The notes under the pieces: model-generated
The model's database searches: none
What the model saw: only the letters and a program-made list of their open reading frames with translations
Told to the model about the DNA's origin: nothing
DNA from: an uncultured Persicobacter sp.
GTDB taxonomy: Bacteria; Bacteroidota; Bacteroidia; Cytophagales; Cyclobacteriaceae
NCBI GenBank assembly: GCA_947498325.1
Contig: CANMKE010000029.1
Span: forward strand, 1-63,037
Length of the DNA stretch: 63,037 nucleotides
Direction of reading: 5' to 3'
In this document: positions 41,701 through 50,621 of the stretch, one piece after another
Layout of the letters: each line of letters opens with the position of its first letter
Numbering within the stretch: the first letter of the stretch is position 1
Position numbers and translations under genes: made by a program

Positions 41701-42148
41701 TTCTGGTGACTTTAATTAAGCGATTAGTTTCGTCAATAACATCAATATCTACCAGCAGATGGCGGTCGGGAATCAGGGAAGGGATGAGTGAAGACCACTC
41801 AATAAAACAGTAACCTTCGGAATAAAAGTACTCCTCGGCACCAATCTCTTCTGCTTCCGCCTCGTCATGAATGCGGTAAAAATCGAAATGATAAACAGGC
41901 AAGCCATCTTCGGTACGGTATTCATTTACCAGCGAATAGGTTGGGCTTGTGGGATCATCCACCACACCAAGTGCTTTGCACAGTGCGATCGTCAGGGTTG
42001 TTTTTCCTGCTCCCATGTCCCCGTTCATCAACCAAACATTATAATCAGAACCAAAGGCCATCAGCTTCTCTGCGGCTGCGGCTAAATCCTTCAGGCCTTT
42101 CGTTTCAATAATCAGTTCTTTCTCCAAAATGCAATTTTTTTTTGACAC
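41693..42148 (-). CDS. tsaE: tRNA threonylcarbamoyladenosine synthesis ATPase
   Basis: This 151-residue P-loop ATPase works with TsaB, TsaC and TsaD to make t6A37 in tRNAs that read ANN codons. The Walker A motif GDMGAGKT is at 43-50, the switch segment DDPTSPTYSLVNEY follows, and HFDFYRIHDEAEAEEIGAEEYF is the family-specific region before the WSS motif. The start is GTG at 42148; an internal TTG eight codons later is an alternative. It is the first gene of a two-gene unit and overlaps ald by 8 bases. Confidence 0.92.
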   Translation of the reverse strand: MSKKNCILEKELIIETKGLKDLAAAAEKLMAFGSDYNVWLMNGDMGAGKTTLTIALCKALGVVDDPTSPTYSLVNEYRTEDGLPVYHFDFYRIHDEAEAEEIGAEEYFYSEGYCFIEWSSLIPSLIPDRHLLVDIDVIDETNRLIKVTRNG

Positions 42149-42231
42149 TCTTGTTAAATAAATAAAGGAAAGTAGAATGAAAACCTATAAAAACAGGCAT
42201 CAACATACTTCCCTTTCTTTACAAAGATAAC

Positions 42232-43791
42232 TTATTTTGATTTTGGCACCATTGAAATAAATGGGCAAATCATTTCTTCCATTGATATCCCACCATGCTG
42301 GAAAGTATCTTTATAATACTTCACATAGTAGTTGTAGTTATTCGGGTAAGCGAAGAAGCTGTCTTCGGTAGCGAACACATAAGCCGTAGAAACATTCTGC
42401 TTTGGCAGGTGTAAATCTTCTGGATTTCTGCTGACCAATACAGAGGAATCGTTAAAGCTGAGATTTTTCCCCGCCTTATAGCGCAAATTGGTGTTGGTGT
42501 TTCGGTCCCCAATAATTTTATAAGGACGTTTTACCCGAACAGTTCCGTGGTCGGTCGTCAGTACAACGTTCGCATCCAGGTTCGACAATCGCTGAACGAT
42601 ATCAAACAAAGGCGAGTGCTCAAACCACGATTTTGTCAGGGAACGATACGCAGACTCATCTGGGGCCAACTCACGAATCACCTCCATCTCGGTACGGGCA
42701 TGCGACAACAGATCCACAAAATTGTAAACAATAACGTTCAGGTCGTTGCTCATCAGGTTGCGGAGGTTATCGGCCAGCTGCTTGCCTTGTGCCACCTGCT
42801 TGATCTTGTGATAGGACCATTTGTAATCCAGGCGCATCCGTTTAAGCTGTTCTTCAAGAAACTCGTGCTCGTGATTGTTCTTCCCTTCATCGGTTTCATC
42901 GCCAACCCACAAATGTGGATAATGCTTACTCATTTCCAGCGGCATCATTCCCGAGAAAATGGCATTCCGTGCATAAGCCGTAGTGGTCGGTAAAATAGAA
43001 TAGAAAGTCTCGCGGGTTTCAATCTTGAAATACTCACTGAAGATTGGCTCCAGGAAACACCACTGATCCCAGCGCAAATTATCAATCAGCAACATAAAAG
43101 TTGGCTTGCCCTGAGCGACCACTGGGAAAACCTTCTTGCGCATCAGATCATTGGCCAACACCGGACGCTCACAGTCGGGATCATTCAGCCAGTCTTCATA
43201 GTTGTCGATCACAAATTTCGAGAACTTGTTGTTGGCATCGCTTTTTTGCATGTCCAGCACCTCCGACATACTGCTGTCGTCAGAGCTTTCAATTTCAAGT
43301 TCCCAATAGGTTAACTTTTTATAGATATCGGCCCACTCCTCATGGTTCATATCATCCATGAAGGCCATCGAGATATTTCTGAAATCCTGCTGATAGCTTT
43401 GGTTGGTTTTTTCAGAGACCAACCGCTTATTGTCCGTGATTTTCTTCACTGCCATCAAAATCTGGTTAGGATTTACCGGCTTAATCAGGTAATCGGCGAT
43501 TTTACTGCCAATGGCCTGCTCCATCACATCCTCCTCCTCACTTTTGGTAATCATCACCACAGGGAGGCTGGGGCGAATGTTTTTTATTTGATCCAATGTT
43601 TCAAGACCCGTCATTCCTGGCATCATCTCATCCAGGAAAACCACGTCAAAATGATCCTCATTTACCTGCTCTACGGCATCAGCCCCACTATTTACAGCGG
43701 TTACTTCGTAGCCTTTTTTTTCTAAAAATAAAATGTGTGGTTTGAGAAATTCGATCTCATCGTCTGCCCACAATATCTTATACCTTTGCAT
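42232..43791 (-). CDS. porX: PorX response regulator with PglZ domain
   Basis: PorX controls type IX secretion in Bacteroidota together with the kinase PorY and sigma factor SigP. The receiver domain spans 1 to about 120, with acidic Asp10/Asp11, phospho-acceptor Asp54 in VVFLDEMMPGMTG and Lys in DYLIKPVNP. A helical linker follows, and then an alkaline-phosphatase-like PglZ domain, with MLLIDNLRWDQW and VLTTDHGTVRVKRPY holding metal ligands. The known PglZ activity is a phosphodiesterase acting on small oligonucleotides. The length of 519 residues is normal. No secretion genes or porY lie in this window, which is the usual dispersed layout. Confidence 0.93.
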   Translation of the reverse strand: MQRYKILWADDEIEFLKPHILFLEKKGYEVTAVNSGADAVEQVNEDHFDVVFLDEMMPGMTGLETLDQIKNIRPSLPVVMITKSEEEDVMEQAIGSKIADYLIKPVNPNQILMAVKKITDNKRLVSEKTNQSYQQDFRNISMAFMDDMNHEEWADIYKKLTYWELEIESSDDSSMSEVLDMQKSDANNKFSKFVIDNYEDWLNDPDCERPVLANDLMRKKVFPVVAQGKPTFMLLIDNLRWDQWCFLEPIFSEYFKIETRETFYSILPTTTAYARNAIFSGMMPLEMSKHYPHLWVGDETDEGKNNHEHEFLEEQLKRMRLDYKWSYHKIKQVAQGKQLADNLRNLMSNDLNVIVYNFVDLLSHARTEMEVIRELAPDESAYRSLTKSWFEHSPLFDIVQRLSNLDANVVLTTDHGTVRVKRPYKIIGDRNTNTNLRYKAGKNLSFNDSSVLVSRNPEDLHLPKQNVSTAYVFATEDSFFAYPNNYNYYVKYYKDTFQHGGISMEEMICPFISMVPKSK

Positions 43792-43930
43792 AAATCAAGG
43801 ATTATTGGTTTCTTTATATATAAAGAGTTGAAAAAACTTCTTACTAACGTCAAATAAACATTATTATCATAAACGTTGGCAAAAATTAAGAGTTTTTAAC
43901 AAATTCAGTAGCAAAATAGTAAATGCAAGC

Positions 43931-45157
43931 TTGAATAAGAAGAAAATAATCAACGACCCCGTGTATGGCTTCATTAATATTAAAGATGAACTGATCTTTG
44001 ATTTAATCCAACACCCCTACTTTCAGCGACTCCGCCGCATTCGGCAACTGGGCATGACCGACCTGGTTTACCCTGGAGCCCAACACACCCGTTTTCATCA
44101 TGCCCTCGGGGCAATGCACCTGATGACCCGCGCCCTCGAACAGCTCCGCGACCGTGGGGTTGAAATCAGCGAAGCGGAAATTTTAGGCGCCAAAGCAGCC
44201 ATCCTGCTCCACGACCTCGGCCATGGGCCTTTTTCCCACGCCCTGGAGCACACCTTGCTGAAGGACATCGACCATGAGTACATTTCCCTCAAACTGATGG
44301 AGTCGCTCAACAAACAATGGAATGGCAAGCTTGATTTGGCCATCCAGATGTTCAAAAAGGAATATCCCCGGAAATTCTTCTGCTCCCTGATTTCCTCACA
44401 GTTGGATATGGATCGCCTCGATTACCTGCAAAGGGACAGCTTTTTTACCGGGGTTTCTGAAGGGACCGTGGGCGCATCCCGTATCATTAAAATGCTTGAC
44501 GTGAAAAATGATCGGCTCGTCATTGAAGAAAAGGGCATTTACTCCATAGAAAATTTCTTGCAGGCACGCCGACTGATGTACTGGCAGGTTTATCTGCATA
44601 AAACATCCCTTGCTGCAGAACAGATGATGATCCGCCTGATCAAGCGGGCACAGTTTCTGGTCGCACAGGGAGAAAAGGTGGTCGCCTCCGAAGCCCTAAC
44701 CTACTTCCTTGAACATGCTGAAAATATCCGAAGCCAGGAAAAGGAGGAAGCCATCGCCCAATTCGTTCAATTGGATGATTTCGATATTATGGCCGCCATG
44801 AAGTTATGGCAAAGCCACCCCGATCATGTGCTATCGACCATCAGCCAACAACTCCTGAATCGGAACATTTTTAAAATAAAATTGCAAAACGATCCCTTCA
44901 CGGCAGAAGAAATACAAAATACCAATCAAATAGTTCAAAATACCTTTTCGGTCTCCGAAACAGACGCCAACTACCTTATGGCCGAAGGTTTCGTGACCAA
45001 TTCTGCTTATTTAAACCATGATGATCAAATACTTATCTCTAAAAAATCCGGGGAAATTATTGATCTCGAAGCTGCTTCAGACCTACCGAACATCACTGCA
45101 TTGAGCAAAATTGTAAAAAAATACTATCTATGCTTAAGCAAAAATGTATCTTTGTAG
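43931..45157 (+). CDS. HD-domain phosphohydrolase (dGTPase-like)
   Basis: This 408-residue enzyme of the HD superfamily has metal ligands in HTRFHHALGAMHLM (about 56-70), LLHDLGHGPFSHALEHTLL (about 94-112, the HD pair) and DMDRLDYLQRDSF (about 160-172). Relatives hydrolyse nucleoside triphosphates such as dGTP; the substrate here is not known. The start is TTG at 43931 (LNKKKIINDPVYGFINI, read as Met) because upstream ATGs run into stops in another frame. It heads the lipid A block, and a promoter-like TATCTTTG for lpxD lies inside its last codons. Confidence 0.9.
   Translation: MNKKKIINDPVYGFINIKDELIFDLIQHPYFQRLRRIRQLGMTDLVYPGAQHTRFHHALGAMHLMTRALEQLRDRGVEISEAEILGAKAAILLHDLGHGPFSHALEHTLLKDIDHEYISLKLMESLNKQWNGKLDLAIQMFKKEYPRKFFCSLISSQLDMDRLDYLQRDSFFTGVSEGTVGASRIIKMLDVKNDRLVIEEKGIYSIENFLQARRLMYWQVYLHKTSLAAEQMMIRLIKRAQFLVAQGEKVVASEALTYFLEHAENIRSQEKEEAIAQFVQLDDFDIMAAMKLWQSHPDHVLSTISQQLLNRNIFKIKLQNDPFTAEEIQNTNQIVQNTFSVSETDANYLMAEGFVTNSAYLNHDDQILISKKSGEIIDLEAASDLPNITALSKIVKKYYLCLSKNVSL
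45147..45154 (+). promoter_or_regulatory. Bacteroidota -7 element for lpxD
   Basis: TATCTTTG matches TAnnTTTG and lies 32 bases before the lpxD start, inside the final codons of the HD gene. No clear -33 TTTG was seen. Confidence 0.45.
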
Positions 45158-45186
45158 TTGAATTTTGAAAAAGGACTCAAAACTGA

Positions 45187-46209
45187 ATGGAATTTACACT
45201 GAATCAGATTGCTGTAGTTTTAGAAGGTGCGGTCGAAGGGGACGGCAACCGAGTAATTAAAACTATTGGGAAAATTGAAGATGCGGGAGAGGACGCAATC
45301 TCATTTTTATCTAACTTAAAATACGAAAACCACCTGTACACCACCAAGGCGGCAGGCGTTATCGTTGACGAGGACTTTCAACCCAAGCAAGAGGTCGCTA
45401 CGACACTCATTCGTGTAAAAAATGCCTACTCTGCTTTTACCGCACTTCTTGAGGAGTATGACAAATACACTCGATTCGCAAAAGAAGGCGTGGAAGAGCC
45501 CTCATTTATCGGAGCAGGTTCCACAACAGGCACTGAAGTTTACCGTGCGGCATTTTCCTACATCGGGAAAAATGTTACCATCGGGAACAACGTCAAAATT
45601 TATCCTCATGCTGCCATCGGCGACAATGTAACAATAGGAGACAATACTGTTATTGATTCAGGCGCCAAGGTGTACAGCAACTGTATTATCGGAAACAACT
45701 GTTATATTCACGCCAATGCCGTAATCGGAAGCGATGGATTTGGCTTTGCGCCACAGGAGGATGGATCTTACAAACGCATTCCTCAGTTGGGGAATGTTAT
45801 TTTGGAAGATGACGTTAATGTTGGTGCCAATACCGTTGTTGATTGCGCAACAATGGGGTCCACTCTTATTAAGCAAGGGGTGAAACTTGACAACCTGATC
45901 CAGGTCGGACATAACGTCGTGATTGGAAAAAACACCGTAATTGCTGCACAGGCAGGGGTTTCGGGCTCTTCCAAAATTGGCGAAAATGTAACGATTGCCG
46001 GACAGGTAGGCATTGCCGGCCATTTACAGGTGGCTGACAAAGTTGTTTTGGGTGCTCAGGCGGGCATCCTTAAATCTGTCAAACAGGAAGGAGCGATATA
46101 CATGGGAAGCCCTGCGTATAACCTCCGCGATTACTTCCGGGCATACTCTGTTTTCAAGAAATTACCTCAAATGGAGGCTGACTTGAAAGAATTAAAAGAA
46201 AATGCTTAA
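45187..46209 (+). CDS. lpxD: UDP-3-O-acylglucosamine N-acyltransferase
   Basis: This 340-residue enzyme adds the N-linked acyl chain in the third step of lipid A synthesis. The N-terminal uridine-binding domain spans about 1-100. From about 100 the left-handed beta-helix is built of hexapeptide repeats, for instance [31 protein letters not shown]. The catalytic His lies in [12 protein letters not shown], and [13 protein letters not shown] is another family mark. It is followed 25 bases later by lpxC-fabZ, and a promoter-like element overlaps its stop codon. Confidence 0.95.
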   Translation: MEFTLNQIAVVLEGAVEGDGNRVIKTIGKIEDAGEDAISFLSNLKYENHLYTTKAAGVIVDEDFQPKQEVATTLIRVKNAYSAFTALLEEYDKYTRFAKEGVEEPSFIGAGSTTGTEVYRAAFSYIGKNVTIGNNVKIYPHAAIGDNVTIGDNTVIDSGAKVYSNCIIGNNCYIHANAVIGSDGFGFAPQEDGSYKRIPQLGNVILEDDVNVGANTVVDCATMGSTLIKQGVKLDNLIQVGHNVVIGKNTVIAAQAGVSGSSKIGENVTIAGQVGIAGHLQVADKVVLGAQAGILKSVKQEGAIYMGSPAYNLRDYFRAYSVFKKLPQMEADLKELKENA

Positions 46210-46214
46210 CTTTG
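46183..46214 (+). promoter_or_regulatory. Promoter-like element for lpxC-fabZ
   Basis: TTG at 46183 and TAACTTTG at 46207 are separated by 21 bases, within the range for Bacteroidota promoters. The -7 element overlaps the lpxD stop codon and lies 20 bases before the next ATG. It may give lpxC-fabZ and lpxA transcription independent of lpxD. Confidence 0.45.
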
Positions 46215-46234
46215 CCCTCCAATTTATATGATCA

Positions 46235-47623
46235 ATGAATACTAAGCAACACACTATAAAAGGATCGGTCGCAGTGGCCGGTGTGGGATTGCACACAGGT
46301 CAGATTGCTACCATGACCTTTGTTCCTGCAGAGGCAGGCCATGGCTATAAGTTTCAACGCGTTGACTTAGAAGGCATGCCAGTCGTTGAGGCGGATGTCG
46401 ATTATGTAGTCGATACCTCCAGAGGTACCACTTTACAAAAAGGTGAAGCGCGCGTAAACACCGTTGAGCACGTTTTAGCAGCATTGGTGGGTTTACAGAT
46501 TGACAATGTGATGGTTCAATTGGATGGCCCAGAGCCTCCAATTATGGACGGCTCATCAATGGCATTTGTAGAAGCACTCAAAAGTGTTGGCCTTGAAGAG
46601 CAAAATGCACTCCGCAACTATTTTGAGATTCCGAAAAGTATCTATTACAGCGATAAATCCAAAGACATCGATATTGCAGCTATGCCTGCCGATGACTACC
46701 GATTAACCGTCATGGTAGATTACAACTCGCAGATTCTTGGCTCACAGCATGCTTCTATCACACATATCAAGCAGTTTGAAAAAGAAATTTCTACCTGTAG
46801 AACTTTCGTTTTTCTGCACGAGCTTGAAGCCCTGTACAATCAAGGATTGATTCGCGGAGGTGATGTGGATAATGCCGTAGTGATTGTTGACCGGGAACTT
46901 TCTCCTGAACAAATGGAGAACCTGGAGAAAATTTTCAATAAAAAAGACATCGTCGCTAATCAAGGTTTCCTGAATAACGTCGAGTTAAGATATAAGAATG
47001 AGCCTGCACGCCATAAATTATTGGATGTGATAGGTGATTTGGCTTTGGCAGGTCGTCCCCTTAAAGGACAAATCATGGCTGCACGCCCTGGACATGCCGC
47101 CAACGTGGCTTTTGCCCGCAAGCTGAAGAAAATGATGCAGGAATCGCATAGCAATATCCCGCATTACGATCCAAAGATGCCTGCAGTAAAAGACATTAAG
47201 CAAATTCAAGAAATGCTGCCGCACCGCTACCCATTCCTTATGGTGGATAAAATCTTCCATCTGGACAGCAAGTACGTGGCCGGCATTAAAAATGTAAGCT
47301 TGAATGAGCCCCAATTTACGGGACACTTCCCTGGTAACCCAGTTTTCCCTGGTGTACTGATGATTGAAGCATTGGCACAAACAGGTGGGATCTTGGTCTT
47401 ATCAAACTATGAAGACCCTGAAAACCACTGGACTTACTTCCTTGGTATTGACAAGGTAAAGTTCCGCCAAATGGTAACCCCTGGCGATACGCTGATTCTT
47501 CAGTGTGAGCTCTTAGCACCGATCAAACGTGGCATCGCCAAAATGAAAGGTGAAGCTTACGTAGGAAACAATCTGGTATGTGAAGGGGAAATGATCGCAA
47601 GAATTGTACGTAAAGACTCATGA
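46235..47623 (+). CDS. lpxC-fabZ: Bifunctional LpxC deacetylase / FabZ dehydratase
   Basis: The committed step of lipid A synthesis is joined to the 3-hydroxyacyl-ACP dehydratase of fatty acid synthesis in one 462-residue chain. The LpxC half (about 1-305) has GVGLHTGQIA, the zinc ligand in VEHVLAALVGLQ, GPEPPIMDGSSMAF and HKLLDVIGDLALAGRPLKG with the second zinc site. The FabZ half begins at about 325 with IQEMLPHRYPFLMVDKI (catalytic His) and has FTGHFPGNPVFPGVLMIEALAQTGG with the catalytic Glu. The fusion is typical of Bacteroidota. Its stop overlaps the lpxA start (ATGA). Confidence 0.95.
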   Translation: MNTKQHTIKGSVAVAGVGLHTGQIATMTFVPAEAGHGYKFQRVDLEGMPVVEADVDYVVDTSRGTTLQKGEARVNTVEHVLAALVGLQIDNVMVQLDGPEPPIMDGSSMAFVEALKSVGLEEQNALRNYFEIPKSIYYSDKSKDIDIAAMPADDYRLTVMVDYNSQILGSQHASITHIKQFEKEISTCRTFVFLHELEALYNQGLIRGGDVDNAVVIVDRELSPEQMENLEKIFNKKDIVANQGFLNNVELRYKNEPARHKLLDVIGDLALAGRPLKGQIMAARPGHAANVAFARKLKKMMQESHSNIPHYDPKMPAVKDIKQIQEMLPHRYPFLMVDKIFHLDSKYVAGIKNVSLNEPQFTGHFPGNPVFPGVLMIEALAQTGGILVLSNYEDPENHWTYFLGIDKVKFRQMVTPGDTLILQCELLAPIKRGIAKMKGEAYVGNNLVCEGEMIARIVRKDS

Positions 47624-48393
47624 AAGGAGAAATAAGTAAACTGGCAAATGTTCATCCTGAAGCAAAAATTGCTGATGGAGTAACGATAGAAGCATTTGCT
47701 ACGGTACAAAAAGATGTCGTTATCGGTGAAGGCACCTGGGTAGGCCCAAATGCCGTGATTATGGATGGCGCACGAATTGGCAAGCACAATGAAATTCATT
47801 GTGGCGCTGCTATTGCCGGAACTCCTCAGGATCTTAAATTTGCGGGCGAATACAGCACCGTAGAGATCGGAGACCACAACATCATCCGAGAATATGTAAC
47901 CATTCACCGTGGTACGGTGGATAAGCACACCACTGTAGTGGGTAATCACTGCCTGTTGATGGCTTATGTACATTTGGCACACGACTGTATCGTCGGTGAC
48001 CGTTGTATCTTAGGAAATGCCACTCAGGTGGCAGGACATTGTAAAATTGACGACTGGGCTATTTTAGGTGGCACAACAGCCGTTCATCAGTTTGTCAGTA
48101 TCGGTGCCCACAGCATGGTGGCTGGCGGTACACTTTTAGGCAAAGATGTTCCTCCTTTTGCCATGACGACCCGCTCTGGCGGATTTTCTGGTATTAATTC
48201 TATTGGACTGAGAAGACGTAACTTCACCTCTGAGCAGATCAATATCATTCAGGAAACTTATCGCACGATTTTTAATCGTGGATACAATATTTCAAAAGCA
48301 ACTTCCGTTGCTGAAAACGAAATTCCTGTAACCAAAGAAAGAGATTATATCCTGTCCTTTATCAGAAGTTCTGAAAGAGGCATTATTAAATAG
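47620..48393 (+). CDS. lpxA: Acyl-ACP-UDP-N-acetylglucosamine O-acyltransferase
   Basis: This 257-residue enzyme catalyses the first acyl transfer of lipid A synthesis. The beta-helix repeats start at VHPEAKIADGVTIEAFATV. The substrate region EIHCGAAIAGTPQDLKF, the catalytic His in LLMAYVHLAHDCIVGD, and GGTTAVHQFVSIGAHSMVAGG are all present, with a C-terminal helical domain from about 190 (RRRNFTSEQINIIQETYRTIF). It overlaps lpxC-fabZ by four bases and has a terminator at its end. Confidence 0.95.
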   Translation: MKGEISKLANVHPEAKIADGVTIEAFATVQKDVVIGEGTWVGPNAVIMDGARIGKHNEIHCGAAIAGTPQDLKFAGEYSTVEIGDHNIIREYVTIHRGTVDKHTTVVGNHCLLMAYVHLAHDCIVGDRCILGNATQVAGHCKIDDWAILGGTTAVHQFVSIGAHSMVAGGTLLGKDVPPFAMTTRSGGFSGINSIGLRRRNFTSEQINIIQETYRTIFNRGYNISKATSVAENEIPVTKERDYILSFIRSSERGIIK

Positions 48394-48417
48394 TCAGTAT
48401 CACTGACCCTAAATCAC

Positions 48418-48460
48418 AGCCACATTGAAGCGATATCCCTTTAATGTGGCTGTTATTTTT
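48418..48460 (+). terminator. Terminator after lpxA
   Basis: AGCCACATT pairs perfectly with AATGTGGCT across a 16-base loop, followed by GTTATTTTT. It lies 25 bases after lpxA and just before the ABC ATPase start codon. Confidence 0.75.
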
Positions 48461-48467
48461 TAATGAT

Positions 48468-49103
48468 ATGATTAAACAAGAATTTAAAATCAGTGCGCAG
48501 GGTGTCGGCAAAAGATTTATCAATGAATGGATCTTCCGCCACTTCGATTACACCTTTGAGGCAGGTAATACCTATGCGGTTACAGGCCCCAATGGCAGTG
48601 GAAAATCCTCGATCATGAAAGTGCTCGCCGGAATTACACCACCAACGCAGGGAAATGTGCATTATGAAAAAAATAGCGCCATTATTAAGCCCGATGCTTT
48701 TTTCAAAGAACTGGTCTATGTGGCGCCTTATCTTGAATTACCAGAAGAACTCTCACTTCGCGAATTCCTACTATTTCATTACAAATTTAAAGAATTAAAA
48801 GAGGGTTTCTCTATTGACTTCTTAATAAAATTTCTATCTTTGGAAGGTCATTCCGATAAACCTATCAAATTTTTTTCTTCGGGAATGAAACAACGGGTAC
48901 GTTTAGGATTGGCCTTTGCCACCGACTCCCCTTTGGTTTTTTTAGATGAACCAACGTCGAATCTTGACGAATGGGGTATTGAGTGGTATCACCAAAACTG
49001 TCAAAAGTGGTTGATGAATCAATGTGTCATCATTGGCTCGAATCAACCTTTTGAGTATAAACATGCAAATTTTTTATTAAACATTAACTTGTTCAAAAAA
49101 TGA
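48468..49103 (+). CDS. ABC transporter ATP-binding protein
   Basis: This 211-residue ATPase (ATG 48468, MIKQEFKISAQGVGKRF) has Walker A in GPNGSGKSS, a signature region KFFSSGMKQRVRLGLAFA and Walker B VFLDEPTSNLD. It is the CcmA/ABC-2 type, with a short Q-loop segment (LVYVAPYLELPEELSLREFL). No permease gene is adjacent, so the partner is elsewhere or unknown. The conserved Bacteroidota position after lpxA hints at an envelope function. Its stop overlaps the start of the next lipoprotein gene by four bases, so the two are translated together. Confidence 0.88.
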   Translation: MIKQEFKISAQGVGKRFINEWIFRHFDYTFEAGNTYAVTGPNGSGKSSIMKVLAGITPPTQGNVHYEKNSAIIKPDAFFKELVYVAPYLELPEELSLREFLLFHYKFKELKEGFSIDFLIKFLSLEGHSDKPIKFFSSGMKQRVRLGLAFATDSPLVFLDEPTSNLDEWGIEWYHQNCQKWLMNQCVIIGSNQPFEYKHANFLLNINLFKK

Positions 49104-49573
49104 CAAATCTGTTCAACCACGCTGCAAAATTGTTTTTCTTCATTGGTGCTATCGCCCTTATGACTGCCTGTGGCGGTGGAGGTGATGAGCCAACGCCAGA
49201 GCCAGAAAATCCACAAGAAACTCAATCAAAATTATTGATGGGAATGTGGGGCGATGCTACAGTAGACACTACTGACGGCGACGATTCTTTCGATGCTTTA
49301 ACATTGAAATTTGGTAACGACGCTGACTTCAAAGGTGGTTCTTTGGAAGCTGGTGGTGTAGCTGATGAATTAGCTGCATTCGGTGACACTTGGGCTTTTG
49401 CCGGTTCTTCTACTACTTCTCTTTCAGTAGGTGGTGGTGTTGAAACAATCACGATCGAAAGCATCAGTGAAACAACTTTAAAAATCAAATTCTCTTACGA
49501 AGGTGCTGAGGCTGCTCGTGAAAAAGCAATCAACGGTGTAGGTTCTTACACTGTGACTTTGACTAAGAATTAA
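49100..49573 (+). CDS. Small lipoprotein coupled to the ABC ATPase
   Basis: This 157-residue lipoprotein has the signal MTNLFNHAAKLFFFIGAIAL then MTAC, with Cys24, followed by a flexible GGGGDEPTPEPENPQETQ linker. The mature domain reads KLLMGMWGDATVDTTDG, LTLKFGNDADFKGGSLE, TWAFAGSSTTSLSVGGGVET and VGSYTVTLTKN. It is a run of beta strands ending in a typical last strand, like the lipocalin-type small domains of Bacteroidota. Codon use is unusually uniform (GGT, GCT, GAA), suggesting high expression. It overlaps the ABC ATPase gene by four bases. The function is unknown. Confidence 0.8.
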   Translation: MTNLFNHAAKLFFFIGAIALMTACGGGGDEPTPEPENPQETQSKLLMGMWGDATVDTTDGDDSFDALTLKFGNDADFKGGSLEAGGVADELAAFGDTWAFAGSSTTSLSVGGGVETITIESISETTLKIKFSYEGAEAAREKAINGVGSYTVTLTKN

Positions 49574-49592
49574 TTAGATCAAAACATTAATT

Positions 49593-49624
49593 AAAAGCCA
49601 CCTCTTCCACGGGTGGCTTTTTTT
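49593..49624. terminator. Terminator after the small lipoprotein
   Basis: AAAAGCCACC pairs with GGTGGCTTTT around a nine-base loop, followed by T residues, between convergent genes. Confidence 0.85.
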
Positions 49625-49643
49625 ATGCCCAAATTTTCCTTAC

Positions 49644-50519
49644 TTACAGCGCCCCTTTACGATAAGCCGAAGGGGTTTTTAACATGACCTTTTTAAACTG
49701 ACGGCAAAAATAAGCCTCCGAATCAAAGCCTGCTGCAAACGCGACCTCTTTCACAGTCATGGTAGTTCTTGTCAGTAGATTCCCCGCATATTTGATTTGC
49801 AACCCAATTTTATATTGCTGTGGTGCATAGCCCGTTTCCATTCTAAAAGCCTTCCTGAACCACGCATAACTCACCCCAAGTTCAGCAGCCAATTGAGGCA
49901 TATTAAAGGCCGAATTCACCGCCTGCTCCTGCATGCGTATTTTTGCCTTTCGTAATAACTGATCCTTTCGGGAAGTGGACACCTCCCCCTGATGGACCTG
50001 CAAAAAAATCATCGATAAAAGTCGCTGCAGTTCACAACAAGCCCGTACCTGAAAACCCTCGCGCTCCTGCAATACCTCCTGCTTTACCTGCGCCAAAATA
50101 CCCAACACCACTGAAGGCTCTTTCATAGGTATTCGCTGCTGCTTCCCCAGTACTTTATAGTGAGATAATAATTGATCTATCGACCTACCCGATAATCCTA
50201 CCCAATGCTCCCGCCACCCCTTGTCTGGCAATGGTCGGTACCGATGCCGAATTCCTGGATACAGGATCAGGCAATCACCAGGATTCACTTGTTGCAATGG
50301 CTGATCCTCCACCTGGAACTCTCCTGCCCCCTCACTGATATACACCAAAAAAAAGGTATTCAATACTCGACCCTTCTGCCAGAAAGAATGCTGGTAATTT
50401 TTACTGACTCCCCCTTTGCTTTCTTCCGCAGGAACAAACAACTCCCCAAAACTATACAGGTGCATTCCCCATACCGTTGATAATGAATCTGTGTTAAACT
50501 CTTTTAGGATTAATGACAT
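49644..50519 (-). CDS. AraC-family transcriptional regulator
   Basis: This 291-residue regulator has a cupin-like sensor domain at about 20-150 (FFLVYISEGAGEFQVEDQPLQQVNPGDCLILYPGIRHRYRP). The C-terminal double helix-turn-helix is at about 190-288 (FNMPQLAAELGVSYAWFRKAF and MTVKEVAFAAGFDSEAYFCRQFKKVMLKTPSAYRK). The sensor resembles those of sugar-responsive AraC proteins such as RhaS, RhaR and XylR. It is divergent from the three-gene sugar operon, with a 100-base gap containing a long dyad. It is therefore the likely activator of that operon, responding to its sugar. Confidence 0.92.
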   Translation of the reverse strand: MSLILKEFNTDSLSTVWGMHLYSFGELFVPAEESKGGVSKNYQHSFWQKGRVLNTFFLVYISEGAGEFQVEDQPLQQVNPGDCLILYPGIRHRYRPLPDKGWREHWVGLSGRSIDQLLSHYKVLGKQQRIPMKEPSVVLGILAQVKQEVLQEREGFQVRACCELQRLLSMIFLQVHQGEVSTSRKDQLLRKAKIRMQEQAVNSAFNMPQLAAELGVSYAWFRKAFRMETGYAPQQYKIGLQIKYAGNLLTRTTMTVKEVAFAAGFDSEAYFCRQFKKVMLKTPSAYRKGAL

Positions 50520-50568
50520 GAAATATCAATTTGTGCAATCATCCACCCAAAACAATGAATGAAAAATA

Positions 50569-50614
50569 CCTGATCATTTTCTAATATTATAAGTGTAAAT
50601 TAATAATTATCAGG
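50569..50614. promoter_or_regulatory. Dyad in the AraC / sugar operon gap
   Basis: CCTGATCATT at 50569 and AATTATCAGG at 50605 are inverted copies with one mismatch, spaced by 26 bases. The right arm reaches into the ribosome site of the operon's first gene (CAGGAAAG). It is the only strong symmetry in the divergent promoter region and a candidate AraC-type operator. Confidence 0.45.
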
Positions 50615-50621
50615 AAAGCAA

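Noticed and set aside
48834-48860. TATCTTTG promoter-like element inside the ABC ATPase gene
   Set aside because: It is over 250 bases before the next start codon and the lipoprotein gene is translationally coupled, so it is probably coincidental.
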